From positions 156,235-220,234 of the forward strand of contig NZ_JAANNO010000006.1 of assembly GCF_011250645.1 (NCBI RefSeq): 64,000 bases of DNA, in the 5' to 3' direction. The stretch comes from Motilibacter aurantiacus. GTDB lineage: Bacteria; Actinomycetota; Actinomycetes; Motilibacterales; Motilibacteraceae. The number at the start of each line of letters is the position of its first letter. The first letter of the stretch is position 1. The notes beneath the pieces are model-generated. The model worked only from the letters and a program-made list of their open reading frames with translations. It was not told the DNA's origin and did not search any database. The position numbers and the translations under genes were made by a program. Positions 1 to 9,589 of this stretch are shown here, piece after piece.

Positions 1-771
1 GCCGCCGTCCCGCCGCTCGTGGTCCTCGCGGGGCTGTTCGCGCTCTGGAACGTCCTGGTCCTCGCGCTCAACCCGTCGATCACCAAGTTCCCGGGACCGG
101 CGGACGTCGGTGCGGCCATCTCGGACCAGTGGTCCAAGGGCGTGGTCGTCGAGGCGTTCCAGGGCAGCCTGCAGCGCGGGATCCTCGGCTTCGCCCTGTC
201 GGTGCTCGTGGGCACGGCCATCGGCGTCGTCGTCGCGCAGGTCACGTTCCTGCGCGCCGGCTTCGGCCCGATCCTGTCCGGCCTGCAGGTGCTGCCGTCG
301 GTGGCGTGGGTCCCGGTGGCGATCATCTGGTTCGGCCTGACCGAGAAGGCGATGTTCGCCGTCATCCTGCTCGGCGCGGTGCCCTCGATCGCCAACGGGC
401 TCCTGTCCGGCGTCGACCAGGTCCCTCCGCTGCTGCTGCGGGTCGGGCACGTGCTGGGTGCCCGCGGCTTCCGCGCGATCTGGCACATCGTGCTGCCTGC
501 GGCGCTGCCCGGCTACGTCGCCGGCCTCAAGCAGGGCTGGGCCTTCTCCTGGAGGTCGCTGATGGCGGCCGAGCTGATCGTCCGCAGCAACGACATCGCC
601 CGCGGGCTGGGCGGCTACCTCGACGACGGCCGACAGCTGCAGGACATGCCGATGGTCTTCTCCGGCGTCTTCTTCATCCTGCTGGTCGGCATCGTCATCG
701 AGCTCGCCTTCTTCACGCCGCTCGAGCGGGCCGTGCTCAAGCGCCGTGGGCTGCTGACCGACCGCAACTAG
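1..771 (+). CDS. ssuC: ABC transporter permease, SsuC/TauC-like (5' end outside window)
   Basis: Integral membrane permease of an ABC importer of the nitrate/sulfonate/taurine class. The frame is open from base 1, and the first GTG at 19 falls inside a membrane segment, so the gene begins upstream of the window. At least five hydrophobic segments are visible. The cytoplasmic EAA-type loop follows the residues GARGFRAIWHIVLPAALPG, where the ATPase subunit docks. The C-terminus ends with LERAVLKRRG, as in SsuC proteins. The siroheme synthase downstream supports a role in sulfur assimilation (aliphatic sulfonates), but nitrate or taurine permeases look the same at this level. A strong hairpin follows the stop, so this is the last gene of its operon. 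The family call is firm; the substrate is inferred. Confidence 0.85.
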   Translation, partial: AAVPPLVVLAGLFALWNVLVLALNPSITKFPGPADVGAAISDQWSKGVVVEAFQGSLQRGILGFALSVLVGTAIGVVVAQVTFLRAGFGPILSGLQVLPSVAWVPVAIIWFGLTEKAMFAVILLGAVPSIANGLLSGVDQVPPLLLRVGHVLGARGFRAIWHIVLPAALPGYVAGLKQGWAFSWRSLMAAELIVRSNDIARGLGGYLDDGRQLQDMPMVFSGVFFILLVGIVIELAFFTPLERAVLKRRGLLTDRN

Positions 772-805
772 CGCGACCACCGAGCCACGCTCCGCACCGC
801 CCGAC

Positions 806-840
806 ACCGCCTTGCTCCCCCGACCGGGGAGCAAGGCGGT
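806..840. terminator. Perfect 15-bp hairpin after ssuC
   Basis: Left arm 806-820 pairs perfectly with 826-840 around the loop CGACC. There is no U-tract, as is common in actinobacteria. The hairpin resembles the one at 59375-59416 in its ACCGC start, its CCCCGACCGG centre and its GGCGGT end, which suggests a dispersed intergenic palindrome that also serves as a terminator. Confidence 0.8.
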
Positions 841-976
841 GCGCGTAGGAGCGGGGCGCGTGCCGCAGCCGGGCGACGCCTGCCGGACCGCCGCTCGCTG
901 ACCTGCGACAATCCCCGCCATCGACACCGCATCCGGATACCCGCTGCTGCTCGGCCTGGCCGGGCGCCAGGCCCTC

Positions 977-2149
977 GTGGTCGGCGCCGGCCCGGTCGGC
1001 CTCCGGCGTGCGCGCGGGCTGCTCGAGGCGGGGGCGCTGGTGACGGTCGTCGCCCCGGACGCCATCGGCGACCTGCGCACCCTCGCCGACTCCGGCGCCC
1101 TGACCTGGCACCGGCGGGGGTACTCGCCCGCCGACCTCGAGGATGTGTGGCTCGTCCACACCGCGACCGGCGTGCCGGCGGTCGACGCCGCGGTGGCGGC
1201 CGATGCCGAGGCGGCCCGGGTCTGGTGCGTGCGCGCGGACGACGCCGCCGCCTCCGCGGCCTGGACCCCGGCCGTCACCCGCCGCGACGACGTGCTGATC
1301 GCGGTGTCGGCGGGCCGTGACCCGCTCCGCGCGCGGGCCCTGCGCAACGCCGTGGCCCGCTCGCTCGACGAGGGTGCCCTCCCGTTGCGCAGGCAGCGCC
1401 GCCCCGCGTCCGGGGTCGGCTCGGTCGCCCTCGTCGGCGGCGGGCCCGGTGACCCCGGCCTGCTCACGACGCGAGGGCGCCGGCTGCTCGCCGAGGCCGA
1501 CGTCGTCGTCACCGACCGGCTGGGCCCGACCGCGCTGCTCGAGGAGCTCGACGATGACGTCGTGGTCGTCGACGTGGGCAAGCAGCCCGGCCACCACCCG
1601 GTGCCGCAGCGCGAGATCGGCGAGCTGCTCGTCGAGCACGCGCTGGCCGGCAGGCGAGTGGTCCGGCTCAAAGGGGGCGACCCGTACGTCTTCGGCCGCG
1701 GCCCCGAGGAGGTCGCGGCGTGCCGCGCGGCGGGCGTCCCGGTCGAGGTGGTGCCCGGTGTCACGAGCGCGATCGCCGCGCCCTCCACCGCCGGCATGCC
1801 GGTCACCTCGCGCGGGGTGGCCCGCTCGTTCACCGTCGCCACCGGGCACGACGTCGTCGAGCCCGACACGCTGGAGGCGTACGCCCGGCTGCTGGCGCGC
1901 GGCTCGACCCTCGTCCTGCTCATGGGCGTGACCCACCTCGCCGACGCCGCGAAGGGCCTGCAGGCGGCCGGGGCGCCTGCCGGCCTGCCGGTCGGCATCG
2001 TCGAGTCGGCGTACTCGCCGCAGCAGCGCGTCACGCGCGGCACGCTCGCCGACATCGCCGCGCTGGCCGCGCAGCGGGGTGTGCGCGCCCCCGCCGTCGT
2101 CGTGATCGGGCAGGTGGCGGCCGAGCCGGGAGCTGAGGCCGCCCCCTGA
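977..2149 (+). CDS. cysG: Siroheme synthase: precorrin-2 dehydrogenase/ferrochelatase fused to uroporphyrinogen-III C-methyltransferase
   Basis: Makes siroheme, the cofactor of sulfite and nitrite reductases. The N-terminal third is a Rossmann domain (VGAGPVG) of the precorrin-2 dehydrogenase type. From about residue 150 it is an SAM-dependent uroporphyrinogen-III methylase, with GGGPGDPGLLT, RLKGGDPYVFGRG and VPGVTSAIAAPSTAGMPVTSRG-type motifs (quoted in part). The start is uncertain. GTG 977 cuts into the first beta strand, whereas the open frame continues upstream to a TGA at 899 and encodes a family-like N-terminus (GYPLLLGLAGRQALVVGAG) with no ATG, GTG or TTG available. An ATC near 911-920 or a CTG at 944-956 may be used. 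The upstream sulfonate-type permease fits a sulfur-assimilation locus. Confidence 0.9.
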   Translation: MVGAGPVGLRRARGLLEAGALVTVVAPDAIGDLRTLADSGALTWHRRGYSPADLEDVWLVHTATGVPAVDAAVAADAEAARVWCVRADDAAASAAWTPAVTRRDDVLIAVSAGRDPLRARALRNAVARSLDEGALPLRRQRRPASGVGSVALVGGGPGDPGLLTTRGRRLLAEADVVVTDRLGPTALLEELDDDVVVVDVGKQPGHHPVPQREIGELLVEHALAGRRVVRLKGGDPYVFGRGPEEVAACRAAGVPVEVVPGVTSAIAAPSTAGMPVTSRGVARSFTVATGHDVVEPDTLEAYARLLARGSTLVLLMGVTHLADAAKGLQAAGAPAGLPVGIVESAYSPQQRVTRGTLADIAALAAQRGVRAPAVVVIGQVAAEPGAEAAP

Positions 2150-2284
2150 CCGTTGCGCCCGAATGACGCTCCCAGGCATGGTCCTCCCTCTGCGGGGGGA
2201 GGGTGTGTAAGCGCCGGAGCCCGCGCGCGCGTCGCCGACGCGCGCCGGCCCGGCGGAGAAGCGATGCGAGACGAAAGGGAGAGC

Positions 2285-4389
<2,105 letters not shown>

Positions 4390-4390
<1 letters not shown>

Positions 4391-6864
4391 TGGCGGCTGC
4401 GTCGTCCTCGGAGTCCAGCGGCCGGCACCTGCCCGCCGCTGGCAAGCCGGTCCCGCGCTCGACGTACCGGCTGCAGCTCAACCCGTCGTGGGGGTTCGGC
4501 GACCTCGCCGAGCAGGCGGGCTACCTCGCCGCGCTCGGGGTCTCCCACGCGTACCTCTCCCCGATCCTGCAGGCCGCGCCGGGCTCTCAGCACGGCTACG
4601 ACGTGGTCGACCACAGCCGGCTCAACGAGGAGCTCGGAGGGGCGGCGGCGTTCTCGCGGCTGCGGGAGGCCCTCGGCGAGGCGGGCCTCGGCATGGTCGT
4701 CGACGTGGTCCCGAACCACATGGCGGTGCCGACCCCCGAGACGCTGAACGGCGCGCTCTGGTCGGTCCTGCGCGACGGCCCGCGCTCGCCCTACGCGTCG
4801 TGGTTCGACGTCGACTGGTCGGTCGAGTCGCACGCCGTGCTCATGCCGGTGCTCGGCAAGCGGATCGGCGAGGCGCTCGACGACGGCGAGATCACGCTCG
4901 ACCCGGAGGGCGGGCCCGGCGGCGAGCCGGTGCTGCGCTACTACGACCACGTCTTCCCCGTGCGGCAGGGCACCGAGGACCTGCCGCTGGACCGGCTGGT
5001 CGACCGGCAGTGGTACCGCCTCGCCTACTGGCGGGTCGCGGACGAGGAGCTCAACTACCGGCGGTTCTTCGACATCGACACCCTGGCCGGGCTACGGGTG
5101 GAGAAGGAGGAGGTCTTCGCCGAGACCCACGCCGTCCTCGTCTCGCTGCTGCGCGAGGGCGGCATCGACGGGCTGCGCATCGACCACCCCGACGGGCTGG
5201 CCGACCCGCGCGACTACCTGCGCCGGCTCGAGCGGGCCACGGAGGGCGCGTGGGTCGTCGTCGAGAAGATCACCGAGGGCCACGAGTCCCTCCCCGACGA
5301 CTGGCCCACGGCCGGCACCACCGGCTACGACGCGCTGCTCCGGGCCGGCGGCGTCTTCGTCGACCCGGACGGCGCCCCCGCCCTGCGCACCCTGCACTCC
5401 GAGCTCACCGGGCTCCCCGAGGACTTCTCCGAGGTCGTCGCGGAGGCCAAGCGCTGGGTGGTCGAGCACGGGCTGTACGCCGAGGTCGCCCGCCTGGTCG
5501 AGGTGGCCGCCGCGGTGTGCGCCGACGACGTGCACCTGCGCGACCACACCCGGCGCGGCCTCCGCGAGGCCGTCGTCGAGCTGCTCGTGGCCTTCCCGGT
5601 CTACCGGGCGTACGTCGTGCCCGGCGAGGAGCCGCACCCCGACAGCGTGCGGGTGGTCGAGGAGGCGGCCGCCGCGGCCCGCGAGCAGCTGCCCGAGGAG
5701 CGCCACGCGACGCTCGACCTGGTGCGCGACCTCGTGCTGGGCCGGCTGGGGCGGGGCCGCCGGCTCGACGAGTTCGTCACGCGCTTCCAGCAGACGTGCG
5801 GCCCCGTCATGGCCAAGGGCGTCGAGGACACCGCGTTCTACCGCTGGCACCCGCTCGTCTCGCTCAACGAGGTCGGCGGCGACCCGTCCCGCTTCGGGGT
5901 GGAGGCGCAGGAATGGCACGAGTGGTGCGCGGGGCAGCAGCGCGACTGGCCGCTGGCCATGACCACGCTGTCGACGCACGACACGAAGCGCTCGGAGGAC
6001 GTGCGCGCGCGGCTCGCGGTGCTCAGCGAGCTGCCCGAGGCATGGGCAGGCGCGGTCACGGAGTGGCGGGCGCTGGCCGCGAAGCACCGTTCCGACGTCG
6101 GCTGGCCCGACGCCGCGACGGAGTACCTCCTCTGGCAGATCGTCGTCGGGGCCTGGCCGATCTCGGCCGACCGGCTGACGGCGTACCTCGAGAAGGCCAC
6201 CCGCGAGGCCAAGGTGCACACCACCTGGACCGAGCCGGACGAGCGCTACGACACGGACGTCAAGACGTTCGCCGAAGCTGTGATTGGTGATCCGGGAATC
6301 ACCCAATCGGTCGAGGCGTTCGTCGAGCGGCTCGCGCCGTACTTCCGCGTCAACGTGCTCGGCCAGAAGCTCCTGCAGCTGACCATGCCCGGCGTCCCCG
6401 ACGTCTACCAGGGCACGGAGCTGGTCGACCTCTCGCTGGTCGACCCCGACAACCGGCGGCCGGTGGACTATGCGGCCCGCCGGGAGCTGCTTGCCGCTCT
6501 GGACGACGGGACACCTGCCGAGGGGCTGGACGCCGAGAAGCTGCTCGTGGTGTCGCGCACGCTGCGGCTGCGTGCCGAGCGGCCCGAGTCGTTCGGCGCC
6601 TCCGGCGCCTACACGCCACTGGCCACGACGTCGCCGCACGCCGTCGGGTTCGTACGCGGTGACGATGTCGCGGTCGTGGTGACGCGCCTCGGCGCGGGCC
6701 TCGAGCGCGCGGGCGGCTGGGACGCCGAGACCGCGTCGCTGCCTGCCGGGCAATGGGTGGACCGCCTCACCGGGCGCACCTTCCCGGGCGGGGACGTGCG
6801 CCTTTCCGACCTGCTGGCGAGCCTCCCGGTGGCACTGCTCGCGCGCACTGCGTCAGCAGAATGA
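4390..6864 (+). CDS. treY: Malto-oligosyltrehalose synthase TreY
   Basis: Isomerises the reducing-end maltose of a maltodextrin into trehalose, giving maltooligosyl-trehalose for TreZ. It has 824 residues, a little longer than many TreY proteins. GH13 motifs include DVVPNHMA, GLRIDHPDG (nucleophile Asp265), VVVEKI (Glu292) and STHDTKRSEDVRAR, a sequence diagnostic of TreY. PDVYQGTEL lies in the C-terminal third. ATG 4390 overlaps the glgX stop. The last codons overlap the first of four CGTCA-N6-TGAC sites that precede the RTX genes. TreZ is not adjacent: two RTX genes and ppk2 lie between. Confidence 0.96.
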
Positions 6865-6889
6865 CGGTTCAGGCGTCAGCTTCCTGACG
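6851..6889. promoter_or_regulatory. Paired operator-like sites (CGTCA-N6-TGACG twice) before the first RTX gene
   Basis: Two 16-bp sites, 6851-6866 and 6874-6889, each have the palindromic arms CGTCA and TGACG around six bases, with a 7-bp gap. They start 23 bp apart. The first overlaps the end of treY. The same pair with the same 23-bp spacing recurs at 7701-7739 before the second RTX gene, and the site at 7724-7738 is an exact 15-bp reverse complement of 6852-6866. Inferred: binding sites for one dimeric regulator bound as two copies on the same DNA face. The regulator is unknown. Confidence 0.7.
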
Positions 6890-6913
6890 GACCGGCCGGC
6901 ACGTCGTCCATAG

Positions 6914-6957
6914 CCTCGTTCCCGTGCGCAGCAAGGTGCTGCGCACGGGAACCGAGG
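6914..6957 (+). promoter_or_regulatory. Leader hairpin that could hide the ribosome site of the first RTX gene
   Basis: A perfect 16-bp stem (6918-6933 with 6937-6952, loop AGG) is extended, after one bulged base, by pairing of CCTCG (6914-6918 region) with CGAGG (6953-6957). The 3' arm enters the Shine-Dalgarno GAGGAGG at 6954-6960, five bases before the ATG at 6965. It may serve as the treY terminator, as a translational lock on the RTX mRNA, or both. Confidence 0.6.
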
Positions 6958-6964
6958 AGGACTC

Positions 6965-7657
6965 ATGCGCACCTCTGTCCGTTGGACCGTCGCTTCCGTC
7001 GGCCTGGCCGCCCTGATGTCGGCCGCAGCGCCCTACAGCGCGTCCGCCTCCGTCGGCCACCTGACCGACAAGGGCACGCTCACCTGCGACGGGCTCAAGG
7101 CCACGATCGTGGGCACCTCGAACGCAGAGTTCATCGTCGGCACGCCCGGCAACGACGTGATCGTCGCCTTCGGCGGCAACGACACCGTGCACGGCCTCAG
7201 CGGCTCCGACACCATATGCGCCGGCGACGGCAACGACTGGGTCTACGGCGACAAGCCGTCGCCCGCGGAGTGGGACGGCTCCAACACGATCTTCGGCGGG
7301 GCCGGGCACGACACGGTCTTCGGCGGAGAGAGCAACGACAGCGTCGACGGCGGCCCGGGCAACGACATCGTCCGGGGCGCGGGCGGCTCGGACGCGCTCA
7401 TGGGCGGGATCGGCAACGACCACCTGGTGAACGGCGTCGGCTTCGACTGGGCCGACGGCGGCGACGGCAACGACGTCCTCGACGCGGTGGCCGGCGGTGG
7501 CGCCGACTACGTGGACCTGGTCTACGGCAGCTCCGGCGACGACATCATCTACGCCGACGACGGCTGGGCCAACGACCAGGGCCGGGGCGGTAGCGGCTGG
7601 GACCGGTGCGCCTCGGACTACCCGGAGGCCGTCCTCGACTGCGAGGACTTCGCGTAG
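6965..7657 (+). CDS. Secreted RTX/haemolysin-type calcium-binding protein (copy 1)
   Basis: A 230-residue exported protein. Residues 1-29 form a Sec signal peptide, with likely cleavage after SASA. The rest is rich in RTX nonapeptides of the GGxGxDxUx type, such as GGNDTVHG, GAGHDTVFGG, GPGNDIVRG and GGDGNDVLD, which form a calcium-binding beta roll. Four cysteines (41, 85, 215, 226) bracket the repeats, and the last two are 11 residues apart. The next gene has the same pattern, so disulphides probably close the fold. There is no lipase, protease or adhesin domain and no C-terminal type I secretion signal. It sits between treY and treZ but is not obviously connected with trehalose synthesis. 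Function unknown beyond secretion and calcium binding. Confidence 0.9.
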   Translation: MRTSVRWTVASVGLAALMSAAAPYSASASVGHLTDKGTLTCDGLKATIVGTSNAEFIVGTPGNDVIVAFGGNDTVHGLSGSDTICAGDGNDWVYGDKPSPAEWDGSNTIFGGAGHDTVFGGESNDSVDGGPGNDIVRGAGGSDALMGGIGNDHLVNGVGFDWADGGDGNDVLDAVAGGGADYVDLVYGSSGDDIIYADDGWANDQGRGGSGWDRCASDYPEAVLDCEDFA

Positions 7658-7700
7658 GCGTCACCGCTCCGCGCCCGTGCACGAGTGCCGGGCACCACTA

Positions 7701-7739
7701 CGTCAGCCATCTGACACAGGAAGCGTCATTCTGCTGACA
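7701..7739. promoter_or_regulatory. Paired operator-like sites (CGTCA-N6-TGACA twice) before the second RTX gene
   Basis: Sites 7701-7716 and 7724-7739 have CGTCA and TGACA arms around six bases, again 23 bp apart with a 7-bp gap, as at 6851-6889. The pair ends 80 bases before the ATG at 7820; in the first gene the distance is 75. The conserved layout in otherwise different DNA indicates selection for a regulator site. Downstream, 7781-7795 forms a small GGGGCA/TGCCCC hairpin in the leader. Confidence 0.7.
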
Positions 7740-7819
7740 CTCTGCATCAGACGGCTTCCCGCTGATTCCTGCATTGCGACGGGGCACCGTGCCCCACCCG
7801 AACCCCTGAAGGAGAAACC

Positions 7820-8554
7820 ATGTTCTCGAACTCTGTCCGCTGGACCACGCTCGCCGCCACCGCCATGGGCGCCGCCCTCTCGGTGCTCGCTCCCCAGGCC
7901 GCTTCCGCCGCGGTGCCCCCGCCACCGCTCACGGAGATGCCCGCTCCCCAGTTGCCCGGGCCGGGCGACCTGGTCAACTTCCACTTCTGTGACGGGAAGC
8001 TCGCCACCATCGTCGGAACCGCGGGCATCGACTCGATCCAGGGCACCCCGGGCAACGACGTCATCGTGTCGCTCGGCGGGAACGACTGGGTCTACGGCAA
8101 CGGCGGCGCCGACACGATCTGCTCCGGTTCCGGCGACGACCACGTCTACGGCGACGACACCACGCCGGTCATCGACGGGCTCAACCGCATCTTCAGCGGC
8201 GCAGGCAACGACGTCGTCGTCGGCGGCGGCGGCTCGGACGTCGTCTCCGGAGGCGCCGACCACGACTACATCAACGGCTCCGACGGCGCCGACACGCTCG
8301 TCGGCGACGGCGGGAACGACCAGATCTACGGCGAGGCCGGGTGGGACTACGCCGACGGTGGCGCCGGCGCCGACACCCTCGACGCGGCGAGCAAGGACGA
8401 CGGGTCCTACGACTACGTCTACGGCGGCGCGGACAACGACCTGCTCCGCACGAAGAACGGGGTCGCCGAGGACAGCGGCGACGGCGGCACGGGGCTCAAC
8501 GGCTGCCGGCGTGACGCCGGCGAGTCGCTGACCAACTGCCAGGTGTGGCTCTGA
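7820..8554 (+). CDS. Secreted RTX/haemolysin-type calcium-binding protein (copy 2)
   Basis: A 244-residue paralogue of the preceding gene. It has a Sec signal peptide (residues 1-30, ending QAASA), a short proline-rich linker (PPPPLTEMPAPQLPGPG), then the shared CDGKLATIVGT start of the mature domain and RTX repeats such as GGNDWVYGNGGADTI, GAGNDVVVGGGGSD and GDGGNDQIYG. Cysteines 57, 101, 229 and 240 correspond to 41, 85, 215 and 226 of copy 1. AAGGAG lies six bases before the ATG. A 13-bp hairpin follows. Tandem duplication together with the upstream sites is the simplest origin. Function beyond calcium binding in the exterior or wall is unknown. Confidence 0.9.
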   Translation: MFSNSVRWTTLAATAMGAALSVLAPQAASAAVPPPPLTEMPAPQLPGPGDLVNFHFCDGKLATIVGTAGIDSIQGTPGNDVIVSLGGNDWVYGNGGADTICSGSGDDHVYGDDTTPVIDGLNRIFSGAGNDVVVGGGGSDVVSGGADHDYINGSDGADTLVGDGGNDQIYGEAGWDYADGGAGADTLDAASKDDGSYDYVYGGADNDLLRTKNGVAEDSGDGGTGLNGCRRDAGESLTNCQVWL

Positions 8555-8569
8555 CCGCTCGCACTGCAC

Positions 8570-8600
8570 GGGGCACCCGGCCAGGCCGGCCGGGTGCCCC
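8570..8600. terminator. Perfect 13-bp hairpin between RTX copy 2 and ppk2
   Basis: GGGGCACCCGGCC (8570-8582) pairs with 8588-8600 around AGGCC. The converging genes on both sides make it a likely bidirectional terminator. Confidence 0.85.
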
Positions 8601-8646
8601 TTCCCCGTCGTCCAGCCGCCGGGGCACGCGAAAGGCGGCGTAGAGG

Positions 8647-9513
8647 TCAGCCCGCGGCCAGCAGCCTCGCCCGCTCGGCCGCGACATCGAACGTCGCCGG
8701 CGGCCACCCGAGCCCCAAGCCGTCCAGGTGCTCGACGAGCAGCGCGGTGACGGCCCAGTTGCGGTACCACTTGCGGTCGGCGGGCACGACGAACCACGGC
8801 GCCGTGCGGGTGCCGCAGCGGCGCAGCGCGTCCTCGTACGCCTCGGTGTAGGCGTCCCAGCGGCCCCAGTCGTCGATGTCGTCCGGCGAGAACTTCCAAT
8901 GCTTCTCCGGGGTGTCGAGCCGCGCGAGCAGGCGGCGGCGCGACTCCTCCGGGCTGATGTGGAGGAACACCTTGAGCAGGGTGAGCCCGCGCTCGACGAG
9001 CTGCTCCTCCCAGCGGTTGATGATGTCGAAGCGCGGGCCCCAGGTGCTCTGCGGGACCGAGCCGCGGACCCGCGCGGCGACGACGTCCTCGTAGTGCGAG
9101 CGGTCGAACACGCCGATCGCGCCGGCGGGCGGGAGCCGGCGCTCGACCCGCCAGAGGAAGTCGTGGTGCAGCTCCTCCTCGGTGGGCCGGGCGAAGGCCG
9201 TGATCGACACGCCCTGCGGGTCGACCTGGCCGAGCACGTGCCGGACCGTCCCTCCCTTGCCGGAGGTGTCCATCCCCTGCAGGACGAGCAGGAGGCGGCG
9301 CTCGCCTCCCGTGCGGCCCGAGGCGTACAGCCGCTCCTGCAGCTCGGCCAGCCGCTCGGCCAGCTCCTGCTGGGCGGCGCCGGCCGCGCCCTTGCCGCCC
9401 GAGATGCCGGGGGTGGCCCGCGTGTCCGTGGCCGCCAGGTCGACCCGCTCCCCCGGCGGCAGCCGCAGCAGCTCGCTGACGCTCGGTGCGGGGGTCTTGG
9501 TGTGCTTCGCCAT
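8647..9513 (-). CDS. ppk2: Polyphosphate kinase 2 family nucleotide phosphotransferase
   Basis: Transfers phosphate between polyphosphate and nucleotides in the cytoplasm. The 288-residue length is normal for a one-domain PPK2. Visible motifs are Walker A GMDTSGKGG (80-88), the Walker B-like FDRSHYEDV (136-144), the lid region around RGSVPQSTWGPRFD and EKHWKF, and the terminal WFVVPADRKWYRNWAV, all typical of the family. The first 70 residues are low-complexity and specific to this protein. It is divergent from treZ, with 76 bases between the starts. The sequence does not decide between AMP and ADP/GDP specificity. Confidence 0.93.
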   Translation of the reverse strand: MAKHTKTPAPSVSELLRLPPGERVDLAATDTRATPGISGGKGAAGAAQQELAERLAELQERLYASGRTGGERRLLLVLQGMDTSGKGGTVRHVLGQVDPQGVSITAFARPTEEELHHDFLWRVERRLPPAGAIGVFDRSHYEDVVAARVRGSVPQSTWGPRFDIINRWEEQLVERGLTLLKVFLHISPEESRRRLLARLDTPEKHWKFSPDDIDDWGRWDAYTEAYEDALRRCGTRTAPWFVVPADRKWYRNWAVTALLVEHLDGLGLGWPPATFDVAAERARLLAAG

Positions 9514-9589
9514 GGTCCGATCATCTCGGTCGCAGACGCGCCGAAACCTGGTGGAGTGGCCGGGCCCGGCGCGGGGCAGAGAGTGCGCC

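Noticed and set aside
2153-2284. Longer N-terminus of GlgX from 2153.
   Set aside because: The extension is low-complexity and has no ribosome site; GlgX homologues begin at the MEVWPG-type sequence.
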